Of a stretch of DNA of 52,653 bases, positions 42,149 to 49,825 are shown piece after piece (position 1 is the stretch's first letter; each line of letters begins with the position of its first letter). The notes under the pieces are model-generated. The model was given only the letters and a program-made list of their open reading frames with translations, ran no database searches and had not been told where the DNA came from. The position numbers were made by a program, and so were the translations under genes. This DNA comes from an uncultured Clostridia bacterium (GTDB lineage: Bacteria; Bacillota; Clostridia; Christensenellales; Aristaeellaceae): contig CAKUCW010000018.1 in the NCBI GenBank assembly GCA_934643825.1, positions 1 to 52,653 of the forward strand, in the 5' to 3' direction.

Positions 42149-44113
42149 TTACTTCGCAGCCTGTGCCGCTTCTGCAAGCTTCTCGTTTACCGCGGTATCG
42201 ACCAGTTCTCCATCATAAGTGAGAACGAGCGTTTCCGGGTCACGGGTGAAGTGGCTGAACACCTGATTCCAGATGTAACGAACCTGTTCGATAGAGGTCG
42301 CATGACCCATGCCCTGACCTTCAACCGCCGTAAACATCGGAATGCCCTTCGCAGTTTCAAAAATGTAAAGGTTGAGCGAACCGGATTCTTCCGTGCAAAC
42401 CGCGTCATTCGTCAGGAACGTGAAATCCGCCCAAGTGCGATCCTTTCCGCCCTTTTCTTTCAGGTTATAGCGAGCCGTGAAGTAATCAAACGCGCCCTTG
42501 CCGTTCGCCATCCCCTCCGTCAGAGAGAAGCCGCCGGAAATCGTTCCGTCCTTCTGACCCATGCAGCTCACAACCGGAACATCACACGCGGTGTACGCGT
42601 CGCTGCCAGGCACATTGATCATGGAGCAAGGCGCAATCGCGGCAAAGTAATACGGACGATACTTAATCAGGCTGTAGCTGCAAGCGCCGCCCATGGACTG
42701 ACCGGAAGCATACACACGAGTAAGATCGATCTTGTCGGCATATTCGAATTCGGTCGTCATCCAGTCGTACATGTAATCAAAGAAGAGCATGTCATTCGGC
42801 TTATTTGCGGAAGCCGCAGTCGTCCAGCTGTTGCCCACCGTAAAGTAGTCAATGCCGTTCTTGTTCTTCATTTCGGTGCCCCAGTTTGCGCTGCCCTGCG
42901 GCAGAATCAGGATGATGCCATTTTCTTCCGCAAACAGGCGCCAACCCGTCTGCTCGCCGATTTCATTCGGTCCGCCGCCGGATCCGTGAATCACATACAC
43001 AACCGGAACATTCTCCAGCTCATCAATGTTGCTGGGCACATAAGTATACCAGTAACGGCTGTACGTCTGTCCCGCCTTGGTCGTATGCCCGTCAACATAA
43101 TCGCCGCCATAGACCATCGCGTCATAACGCTTATAGTGGCTTCCCTCGGTATTCAGCCCCATATAGGAACGAATCTCGCCGAAGGTCGGATAACGGCGCA
43201 TCGCCTCAAACAGGTTCTTCCAAACCGTGTTGGTAAAAGCGTAGTTTTCAACCGCCTCAGGTTCAGCCGTCGTCAGGTACACGCCCGCAACAGCTTCAAA
43301 CTCCGGCTCGTTGACAAAATCAAACTTGCTCTCGTCCGGCGCATAGTATACCGTGTGATCCGCCAGCTCAGAAACTGCCGCTTCTTCGACCGTGCGGTCA
43401 GAATCCTTAAAGTATTCAACCGCACGCTTCACGCCGTCGGTCTCTTCCTTCGCAACCAGCCAAACCGGGAAAATCACTTCGCTCAGCGGAGTCTGCTCAT
43501 TCTGATTGTTGTAGAAATTGGAAAGCGTTTCCTTCTGAGCCGCAGCCAGTTCCTCGCTGATTCCGTCACCGCCGACGGAAAGGATGCCCGCAAAGTTTGC
43601 CGGCTTAACCATCGCGAACTGCTGACCCAGCGACGCTCCGTCATAGCACGCCATATAAGCGTTGTGCTTACGGATCGGGATATACGGCTTCGAGCTGACA
43701 AAGCCATATACCGCGCTGAAGTACGGTTCTTCCGCTTCATAATTCTTCCATTCGCCATCCTGTGCGCTCATCGCAACGAGCAGCACGAGGTTTTCATCCG
43801 AAACCTGCTTCCATCCGGAAGTTTCAAGGAAAGCTTCCGCATCCTGTCCCGCAGGCACCGTCAGATAAACGATCGGGGAGTTGGGCTCAAAGTTTTTCGG
43901 ATAATAGAGGTTGAACGCTCTCGTTACGCCCTCTGTTACGGTGACATCCGCGCCGTAGTATCCTTCTACCGGACAGGCATAGTAGTTTGCCGGATCCCAC
44001 TGCGGGATCTCGCTCGGCAGCTGTTTCGCTTCAGCGACCGCTGCGCCCGCACCACACGCAATCGCCAGCATCAGGCAGGCGCTCAGCACAGTGCGAAGAA
44101 AACTTTTTCTCAT
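42149..44113 (-). CDS. Secreted esterase, double-domain (paralogue 3)
   Basis: 654 residues, with a signal peptide (LSACLMLAIACGAGAAVAEA). C-terminal half: VVYVIHGSGGGPNEIGEQTG, RLFAEENGIILILPQG and elbow VYASGQSMGGAC (Ser473), with a probable acid in SCMGQKDGTISG and His in GQGMGHATS. N-terminal half: VYLTVPAGQDAEAFLETSGW and MACYDGASLGQQ, again with no elbow Ser. It is the first gene of the secreted-enzyme run, with a strong promoter about 80 bp upstream and GGAGTTTC before the ATG. Confidence 0.85.
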   Translation of the reverse strand: MRKSFLRTVLSACLMLAIACGAGAAVAEAKQLPSEIPQWDPANYYACPVEGYYGADVTVTEGVTRAFNLYYPKNFEPNSPIVYLTVPAGQDAEAFLETSGWKQVSDENLVLLVAMSAQDGEWKNYEAEEPYFSAVYGFVSSKPYIPIRKHNAYMACYDGASLGQQFAMVKPANFAGILSVGGDGISEELAAAQKETLSNFYNNQNEQTPLSEVIFPVWLVAKEETDGVKRAVEYFKDSDRTVEEAAVSELADHTVYYAPDESKFDFVNEPEFEAVAGVYLTTAEPEAVENYAFTNTVWKNLFEAMRRYPTFGEIRSYMGLNTEGSHYKRYDAMVYGGDYVDGHTTKAGQTYSRYWYTYVPSNIDELENVPVVYVIHGSGGGPNEIGEQTGWRLFAEENGIILILPQGSANWGTEMKNKNGIDYFTVGNSWTTAASANKPNDMLFFDYMYDWMTTEFEYADKIDLTRVYASGQSMGGACSYSLIKYRPYYFAAIAPCSMINVPGSDAYTACDVPVVSCMGQKDGTISGGFSLTEGMANGKGAFDYFTARYNLKEKGGKDRTWADFTFLTNDAVCTEESGSLNLYIFETAKGIPMFTAVEGQGMGHATSIEQVRYIWNQVFSHFTRDPETLVLTYDGELVDTAVNEKLAEAAQAAK

Positions 44114-44189
44114 GTTCAGAAACTCCTTTCATCCATATGAACGTGAGTGGGATCACCGTCTATCCGCACGTGATCCTTTTGCTGTGCAT

Positions 44190-44218
44190 AGTATACACGA
44201 CTTTTTTCATTTGTGCAA
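44190..44218 (-). promoter_or_regulatory. Promoter of the secreted esterase cluster
   Basis: On the reverse strand TTGCAC (44218-44213), 17 bases, TATACT (44195-44190). A GTGATCC...GGATCACG dyad (44149-44177) lies in the leader. Confidence 0.75.
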
Positions 44219-44399
44219 TAGGCTTTTGTAATATTTTAACCAATTAGCAAGCATCGATTTGTTTCATATTTATTCCACGCCAAATTGTGTGTCCAATTTC
44301 ATTCCATATGTTCCATCAAGTTTCACCACAGTCTGTTATTTCAGTACAATTTTGGAAAAAAGAGGATTTCGTTGCATTTCAATCCAGTGGTCAGATGAA

Positions 44400-44432
44400 T
44401 TTCAGTATAATTTCACTTGATTTCATATTTCG
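44400..44432 (+). promoter_or_regulatory. Helically phased TTTCA/TTTCG repeats upstream of the aldolase promoter
   Basis: TTTCA at 44400, 44411 and 44421 and TTTCG at 44428: the first three are 11 and 10 bases apart, so they lie on one face of DNA. They are 75-110 bases upstream of the -35 box, as for an activator. Further TTTCA copies lie nearby in 44255-44390. Similar clusters occur at 24379-24403 and 24553-24590. Confidence 0.45.
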
Positions 44433-44506
44433 TAATTGCCCATTCTCATCTTCTAAAAATATTTATTTTTTTCATGAAAAACTACCATTAAATTTCTTTT
44501 TCCCTC

Positions 44507-44535
44507 TTGACCCGCTCCGTCATCTGCCCTATAAT
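44507..44535 (+). promoter_or_regulatory. Promoter of the aldolase-garR-glycerate kinase operon
   Basis: TTGACC (44507-44512), 17 bases, TATAAT (44530-44535). Start near 44542, about 44 bases before the GTG. Confidence 0.85.
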
Positions 44536-44585
44536 AAGAGTAACCTGATCGAAATCAAATACAATTTATTAAAGGATGATGCACC

Positions 44586-45512
44586 GTGACTTTCAAACCC
44601 TATGGTATTACCCCGCCGATCATCACTCCGTTTCACCCGGACGGCTCTGTGGATTACGAGACCTTAGCCATGATGAGCCGTCATCTGGTTGAAAACGGCG
44701 TTCATGGTCTTTTCCCGCTGGGGACGACCGGCGAATTCTACGCTGTGAATGATGAGGAATTTGTCAAAATCCTCAAAACTGTCCGCGACGCAGTTCAAGG
44801 CATGAAAACACGCAAAGGCAGGTCTATCCAACTTTTCGCAGGATGCAGCCACATCACGACTCGCGGCGTAATTCATCTGATCCGTTTAGTTGAAGCGCTT
44901 GGCGGCTATGACGCAATCAGCGTTCTGACCCCCATGTTCGTCAGCCAAACGCAGGATGAGCTCTATACCTATTACAAGACCATTGCCGATTCAACCACAA
45001 TGCCGGTCATTCTCTACAACAACAAACCCAAAACCAATGTGACGATCGCGCCCGAAACAGTCGTGCGCTTGGCGAAGGACTGCCCGAACATCGTTGCCGT
45101 CAAGGATTCCACGGGCGACATGACCAACAGCGAAGAATATCTGCGGTTGACCGCCGATATGCGGGATCATTTCAACGTTCTGCTCGGCCGCGACACCCTG
45201 ATTTTTGCCGGTCTGATGTATGGTGCTTCCGGCGCCATCGCCAGCTGCTCCAACGTCGCCCCGCGTTTGACTGCGGATATCTACGACAAGTGGGAAGACG
45301 GGGACTACGAAGGCGCACTCAAGGCACAATTCGCTCTCGCTCCTCTGCGCATCGCCTGCAACATGGGCACATTCCCGCAGACCATTAAAGAGGCGCTCGT
45401 CATGCAGGGTCTCCCCGTCGGCAAGTGTCTGGATCCGATTCAAGAGCTGACTCCGGCGCAAAAGGAAAAACTCCGCGGCGTTTTGATCGACATGAACCTG
45501 ATTGAATCTTAA
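44586..45512 (+). CDS. DapA-family class I aldolase, probable 5-keto-4-deoxyglucarate aldolase
   Basis: 308 residues of the dihydrodipicolinate synthase/N-acetylneuraminate lyase fold: GTTGE at 46-50, Tyr144 in VILYNNKP and Schiff-base Lys173 in NIVAVKDSTGD. The start is GTG 44586 with AAAGGATG upstream. Family members include KDG aldolase and 5-keto-4-deoxyglucarate dehydratase. Here the next two genes are tartronate semialdehyde reductase and glycerate kinase, which only make sense if it cleaves 5-keto-4-deoxyglucarate to pyruvate and tartronate semialdehyde, the job of the unrelated GarL in E. coli. No garL is seen in the window. The exact reaction is inference. Confidence 0.88.
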   Translation: MTFKPYGITPPIITPFHPDGSVDYETLAMMSRHLVENGVHGLFPLGTTGEFYAVNDEEFVKILKTVRDAVQGMKTRKGRSIQLFAGCSHITTRGVIHLIRLVEALGGYDAISVLTPMFVSQTQDELYTYYKTIADSTTMPVILYNNKPKTNVTIAPETVVRLAKDCPNIVAVKDSTGDMTNSEEYLRLTADMRDHFNVLLGRDTLIFAGLMYGASGAIASCSNVAPRLTADIYDKWEDGDYEGALKAQFALAPLRIACNMGTFPQTIKEALVMQGLPVGKCLDPIQELTPAQKEKLRGVLIDMNLIES

Positions 45513-45533
45513 CCCCAAAAACATATCCTTTCA

Positions 45534-45559
45534 GCGCAAGGATTTCTATATCCTTGCGC
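45534..45559 (+). promoter_or_regulatory. Intercistronic hairpin between aldolase and garR genes
   Basis: GCGCAAGGA (45534-45542) pairs perfectly with TCCTTGCGC (45551-45559); there is no T-run. It probably stabilises or processes the mRNA. Confidence 0.5.
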
Positions 45560-45620
45560 ATATATTGGTTTATGCCCTATCCGTCAACTTGACCCGAAAA
45601 TCGAAATTGGAGGATAACAT

Positions 45621-46502
45621 ATGAAAATCGGTTTCATCGGCTTAGGCATCATGGGAAAACCCATGGCAAAGAATTTGCTCAAGGCAGGTTATACGCTTCT
45701 CGTCAATACGCATAAACAGGCTACTATGGATGAAATGGCAACTGTTGGCGCCGTTCTTGCCACTCAGCAGGAAATCGGCGAGAAATGCGATATCGTCATG
45801 ACTATGCTCCCCAACTCACCGCAGGTTAAGGAAGTCATGCTCGGGGAAAATGGCGTCGCCGCCCACATGAAGCCCGGCAGCATTTTTGTAGATATGTCCT
45901 CCATCAACCCGATTGCCAGCAAGGAAATCGCCGCTGAGCTTGCAAAGCACGGTGTTGACATGCTGGACGCTCCCGTTTCGGGCGGCGAACCGAAAGCTAT
46001 CGACGGCACGCTTTCCTTTATGGTCGGCGGAAAACAGGAAGCCTATGATCGCGTAGAACCGATCCTTTTAAAAATGGGCGCATCCGTCGTTCGCTGCGGC
46101 GAAGTCGGCGCAGGCAACACAACCAAGCTGGCAAACCAGATCATCGTTGCCTGCAACATTCAGGCGCTCGCCGAAGCCCTGACCCTTTCTCAAAAAGCGG
46201 GCGTCGATCCCAACCTGGTCTTTGCCGCCATCCGCGGCGGATTGGCAGGAAGCACCGTCATGGACGCCAAAGCGCCGATGATGATTGCCGGAAACGACAC
46301 GCCCGGATTCCGCATTAACCTGCATATCAAAGACCTGAACAATGCGCTGGATTGCGCCCACTCCGTCGGTGCGCCTCTGCCCATGACCGCAAGCGTGCAG
46401 GAAATCATGCAGTATCTCGCCAGCAACGGTTTGGGGGCTTGCGATCACAGTGCCATCGCTCAATACTATGAAAAACTGGCTGATGTAAAAATAGGGCGTT
46501 AA
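45621..46502 (+). CDS. garR: Tartronate semialdehyde reductase, second copy
   Basis: 293 residues, clearly a paralogue of 17832-18716. Rossmann motif GFIGLGIMGKPMAKNLL, substrate loop DAPVSGGEPKAIDGTLSF and GAGNTTKLANQ with catalytic Lys169. It makes D-glycerate from tartronate semialdehyde. GGAGGATAAC precedes the ATG. It stands between the aldolase that would make its substrate and the kinase that would use its product, so this copy is the core one for the pathway. The dinucleotide-binding region differs (LVNTHK against TVFDFN in the other copy), hinting at different NADH/NADPH preference. Confidence 0.93.
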   Translation: MKIGFIGLGIMGKPMAKNLLKAGYTLLVNTHKQATMDEMATVGAVLATQQEIGEKCDIVMTMLPNSPQVKEVMLGENGVAAHMKPGSIFVDMSSINPIASKEIAAELAKHGVDMLDAPVSGGEPKAIDGTLSFMVGGKQEAYDRVEPILLKMGASVVRCGEVGAGNTTKLANQIIVACNIQALAEALTLSQKAGVDPNLVFAAIRGGLAGSTVMDAKAPMMIAGNDTPGFRINLHIKDLNNALDCAHSVGAPLPMTASVQEIMQYLASNGLGACDHSAIAQYYEKLADVKIGR

Positions 46503-46534
46503 GCCGTCAACAAAATAGAAGGGGAGTGTCGTTT

Positions 46535-47770
46535 ATGCCATCGCTTCTTCGCACCCACGCGGACACCATCATTCACCAATCCATCCAAGCCGTGCTTCCG
46601 GATGAAGCTGTTCGCCGCGCTTTGCAGGCGCATCATTTCCCCGGCCGCGTTTTTCTCGTCGCCGCAGGCAAAGCCGCATGGCAGATGGCACACGCCGCCG
46701 TACGCTATCTGCCCGACATCGAAAAGGGTGTCGTCGTAACCAAATACGATCATGTGCAGGGCGAAATTCCCCACTGCACCTGTTTCGAAGCCGGTCATCC
46801 CATTCCCGACGAAAACTCTTTCCGCGGAACAGACGCCGCCATTCAGCTCGTCAGCAACCTGACGCCGGAAGATACCGTCCTCTTCCTTCTGTCCGGCGGC
46901 GGCAGCGCACTGTTTGAAAAGCCGTTGATTCCCGCCGAGGAATTGCAGCAGATCACCGGTCAGCTTCTCGCCTGCTCGGCAAACATCGTCGAAATCAACA
47001 CCATCCGCAAACGCCTTTCCGCCGTCAAAGGCGGGCGTTTCGCACAGCTCTGTCAGCCTGCAAAGGTCTTTTCCATCGTCCTGTCCGATATCTTGGGCGA
47101 TCCGCTGGACATGATTGCCTCCGGTCCCGCCTGTGCGGACAAGAGCACCTGCGAAGACGCTCAGCGCATCGCCGAAAAATACCATCTGACGCTCAGCGAA
47201 CAGGCCCGCGCCTGTCTGGCTCACGAAACGCCCAAGCATCTCGACAACGTTGAAACGCAGATCAACGGCAGCGTTCGCGAGCTTTGCAGCGCCGCAGCCG
47301 CTTCCGCGGAAGCTCTGGGCTATCAGCCCGTCATGCTGACCGACCAGCTCTGCTGTCAGGCAAAAGAAGCCGGAAGCTTCCTCGCCTCCATCCTCCTGAC
47401 GCATCAGCACAGCGAAAAGCCGCTTGCCTTTATCGCCGGCGGCGAAACCGTCGTTCAGTTGATCGGTAAAGGCAAAGGCGGGCGCAATCAGGAGCTTGCT
47501 CTCGCAGCGGCGGAAGGCATCGCCGGTTTGCCCAATGCGGCGGTTTTCAGCGTCGGCAGCGATGGCACGGACGGCCCTACCGATGCCGCCGGCGGTTTCG
47601 TTGACGGAACAACCCAAGAAAAGCTGGCTGCTGTCGGTCTTTCCATTCACGATGTTCTTTCCAACAACGACGCCTATCACGCGCTCCAAAAGGTCGATGG
47701 GCTGATCATCACCGGGCCGACAGGAACCAATGTCAACGACTTTGCCGTTGCGCTGGTTCGCCCCGTCTAA
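46535..47770 (+). CDS. Glycerate 2-kinase (MOFRL/DUF4147 type)
   Basis: 411 residues. N-terminal DUF4147 domain with VFLVAAGKAAWQMAHAA, TVLFLLSGGGSALFEKP and VLSDILGDPLDMIASGP, then the MOFRL domain with GGETVVQLIGKGKGGRNQE and SVGSDGTDGPTDAAGG. This class (GckA) phosphorylates D-glycerate at carbon 2 to give 2-phosphoglycerate, which enters glycolysis. ATG 46535 is preferred, with AGAAGGGGAG eight bases upstream; a GTG at 46526 would overlap that site. It follows garR by 32 bp and ends the operon; a repeat array lies behind. Confidence 0.93.
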   Translation: MPSLLRTHADTIIHQSIQAVLPDEAVRRALQAHHFPGRVFLVAAGKAAWQMAHAAVRYLPDIEKGVVVTKYDHVQGEIPHCTCFEAGHPIPDENSFRGTDAAIQLVSNLTPEDTVLFLLSGGGSALFEKPLIPAEELQQITGQLLACSANIVEINTIRKRLSAVKGGRFAQLCQPAKVFSIVLSDILGDPLDMIASGPACADKSTCEDAQRIAEKYHLTLSEQARACLAHETPKHLDNVETQINGSVRELCSAAAASAEALGYQPVMLTDQLCCQAKEAGSFLASILLTHQHSEKPLAFIAGGETVVQLIGKGKGGRNQELALAAAEGIAGLPNAAVFSVGSDGTDGPTDAAGGFVDGTTQEKLAAVGLSIHDVLSNNDAYHALQKVDGLIITGPTGTNVNDFAVALVRPV

Positions 47771-47836
47771 AGCGGGATCGGTAAAATCAAACGTTTTAGA
47801 AGCGGTTTGGGGGCTGTTTTCTGAATAACGGACAAC

Positions 47837-48220
47837 AAAAAAGCGGGCTGAGCCCGCCTTCACCTCCGCCGAAGTCCGCCATGCATCAAAGTCTTACTCA
47901 CGCGGGCGATTTTATGCAATTTCCTATACGTTAAAAAAGCGGGCTGAGCCCGCCTTCACCTCCGCCGAAGTCCGCCACGCATCAAAGTCTTACTCACGCG
48001 GGCGATTTTATGCAATTTCCTATACGTTAAAAAAGCGGGCTGAGCCCGCCTTCACCTCCGCCGAAGTCCGCCATGCATCAAAGTCTTGCTCACGCGGGCG
48101 ATTTTATGCAATTTCCTATACGTTAAAAAAGCGGGCTGAGCCCACCTTCACCTCCGCCGAAGTTCGCCACGCATCAAAGTCTTACTCACGCGGGCGATTT
48201 TACGCAATTTCCCATACGTT
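47837..48220 (+). repeat. Array of four 96-bp REP-like repeats
   Basis: Four tandem units begin at 47837, 47933, 48029 and 48125, exactly 96 bases apart. Each has A6, the palindrome GCGGGCTGAGCCCGC, CCTCCGCCGAAGT, and CACGCGGGCGATTTTA, ending CATACGTT or TATACGTT. The last unit has drifted most (GAGCCCACC, GAAGTTCGCC). The same element in the other orientation is at 15931-16055. On the reverse strand each unit reads as a hairpin followed by T6, like a terminator. There are no variable spacers, so it is not a CRISPR array. Confidence 0.9.
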
Positions 48221-48230
48221 AAAAAAGAGA

Positions 48231-48346
48231 CCTCCTGTTGTAGAATTAAAACTACGACAGGAGGTTTTAGTATGACAAAAAGATCTACAAAGTCAGAGGA
48301 ACCGGCAGAGATCGTGAGACCTCGTCATGAGCAGGGAGAAACATAG
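48231..48346 (+). mobile_element. Possible IS end remnant with hairpin and 24-codon reading frame
   Basis: CCTCCTGTTGTAG (48231-48243) pairs with CTACGACAGGAGG (48252-48264). The IS3 remnant at 3630-3672 has a closely similar arm (reverse strand CCTCCTGTTGTAGAATT) placed the same way before orfA. Here ATG 48272 follows but gives only 24 codons starting MTKRSTKSEEPAEIVRP before TAG, which may be the head of a lost transposase gene. Confidence 0.4.
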
Positions 48347-48406
48347 CCCCATCATGCAGTTCAAAGAATGGATTCCCTTTCGATTTTCATGCAATGAACC
48401 CACGCT

Positions 48407-48530
48407 TCAGTTTGTTGACATAAGCAAACTTGGCTTGAATGGCAAAATCAAAAAATTCAGCAATTCTTTCATTTGCGAAAAGGGCTGTTCTCCCTCCTTC
48501 GGGGGAGAATAGCTTTTTGTCTACAGTCTG
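48407..48530 (+). repeat. Dispersed structured repeat, copy 2 (about 124 bp)
   Basis: Matches 15743-15864 over its whole length with few changes. The terminal hairpin GCTGTTCTCCC...GGGAGAATAGC keeps its pairing although two stem positions differ from copy 1 (both remain pairs or G-T wobbles). T5 follows. It again lies next to the 96-bp REP-like element. Confidence 0.8.
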
Positions 48531-48644
48531 ACTTATAACCATGTAACGCTCAACAGGCGAGTGGCAAGCTTTCTGTGTTTCACATCTATGCGTCCCGATC
48601 GTTTTTCAAGCGCATCAACGTTTTAGAGTCCTTCCCATTTTGCG
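48531..48644. other. Intergenic stretch
   Basis: No gene or clear signal is seen. Confidence 0.3.
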
Positions 48645-49106
48645 TCAATTCTGGATCGAGATCGGTTCATCCGTGCTTTCCCGCTCGATATTCACGATGA
48701 TTTTCGTTCTCTTTTCATAATATACCGTATATCTTTTTCCAACCTCCGGTTCCTCCGGAAAGTGCTTTTTTCTCGTGAATGCATCCAAATAAAAAACGGG
48801 ATTTGTCTGCTCGCCTATGTCGAATACATAGGCATATGTCAGCGGCGTCACCCTTTTCCTTGAATCCCGATAGGTTTCCTTTAATTCGCCCTCGCAGGAC
48901 AGGACAAGAGGATTCGCCAACACATACGAATAAAATGCCACATAGAGAACACAACACGTCAGACTCAGAACGGATGCAAGCCTATACTTCCTGTCGTGCC
49001 TGATCGAAACGATTGCCAAAAACAGACCGAGAGGCCCGAGTATGCATCCGACCGAAAACATTCTGAATCTGATTCCATCCAAAAACACGCCGCTTCTTCC
49101 CTTCAT
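48645..49106 (-). CDS. Unrecognised membrane protein, about 153 aa
   Basis: Two membrane helices (FSVGCILGPLGLFLAIVSI and ASVLSLTCCVLYVAFYSYVL) are followed by an outside-type beta-rich domain of about 90 residues (VTPLTYAYVFDIGEQTNPVF, VGKRYTVYYEKRTKIIVNIE). This tail resembles DUF3592-like domains, but that is only an impression. The start is uncertain: ATG 49106 has no good site; GTG 49088 has AAGGGA upstream. It is the last of four reverse-strand genes of unknown role. Confidence 0.6.
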   Translation of the reverse strand: MKGRSGVFLDGIRFRMFSVGCILGPLGLFLAIVSIRHDRKYRLASVLSLTCCVLYVAFYSYVLANPLVLSCEGELKETYRDSRKRVTPLTYAYVFDIGEQTNPVFYLDAFTRKKHFPEEPEVGKRYTVYYEKRTKIIVNIERESTDEPISIQN

Positions 49107-49268
49107 TCATCTGTATTTGCGCCTGTTTCCGTTTTGCTTTATCCTAATTCGACCGTTTAAAGCCGCATGCCCTTCATGCGCTTCCTGTTTGCCGCCTCCA
49201 TGTTCTCGATCTATTCAAAAGCGCTTTTTCCATTTACGCCTTTTAAGGAAGCTCGCTTCTGTTTTTGA

Positions 49269-49748
49269 TTATATATAGCTCGATCTTCTGATATACAAAA
49301 GGCGGTTCGACGTGTCATACATCATGAAATCGTGAAAATGGTCATCCCAATACCAATACCCGTCTTGGCATTCGAGCATATTTTGAACCTGTCGGTCAAA
49401 GTCCCGATCGAGAATCTGATTTTCCAATATATGACTTTCAACGGGCAGGTCATTCCATGAATCACTGTTTTGAACAAATCCGGTAAATCCCTCTGCATCA
49501 CGATGATCGATCAGGAAAACATAGATAACATTATAGTCTTTGCCTTCCTGAATGGCGTCATATTTGTATAAACAAATCGGACCCTTGCCGAACTTATACG
49601 ATGTCATTCGTTCCGGATAGCTTTTAGACATGATCGCAGCCGTTTGAATGATGATGCAGGATAATATAGCCAACACGACTGCACCCAGCACAACATTGCG
49701 CTTCAAATGTGTTTCCGCTCTATCCGCATAGGATTTCAATGATTTCAT
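49269..49748 (-). CDS. Unrecognised single-pass membrane protein, about 159 aa
   Basis: ATG 49748 is chosen for AAGGGAG upstream. A basic N-terminus (KSLKSYADRAETHLKRN) leads to one membrane helix (VVLGAVVLAILSCIIIQTAA) and a soluble C-terminal part of about 110 residues rich in Asp and Tyr (LIDHRDAEGFTG, DGYWYWDDHFHDFMMYD). I cannot name the domain. It lies 77 bp after the beta-propeller-like gene and probably belongs to the same transcript. Confidence 0.65.
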   Translation of the reverse strand: MKSLKSYADRAETHLKRNVVLGAVVLAILSCIIIQTAAIMSKSYPERMTSYKFGKGPICLYKYDAIQEGKDYNVIYVFLIDHRDAEGFTGFVQNSDSWNDLPVESHILENQILDRDFDRQVQNMLECQDGYWYWDDHFHDFMMYDTSNRLLYIRRSSYI

Positions 49749-49825
49749 ATTTTCTCCCTTCGGTCGTGCAAGCTCTGAACTGTCAGCCAAGCGATCCATC
49801 TCGTCGTGCATTGAGATCCATTCTC

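Noticed and set aside
39498..44140. Two long open frames (about 670 and 720 codons) opposite the esterases
   Set aside because: Antisense shadows without ribosome binding sites or domains; the reverse-strand proteins have signal peptides and catalytic motifs.
46499..47863. A 454-codon reverse-strand frame opposite the glycerate kinase
   Set aside because: The + strand has DUF4147 and MOFRL motifs and sits in an operon; this frame has neither.
47837..48220. CRISPR array
   Set aside because: The whole 96-base unit repeats with only point changes; there are no unique spacers and no cas genes.
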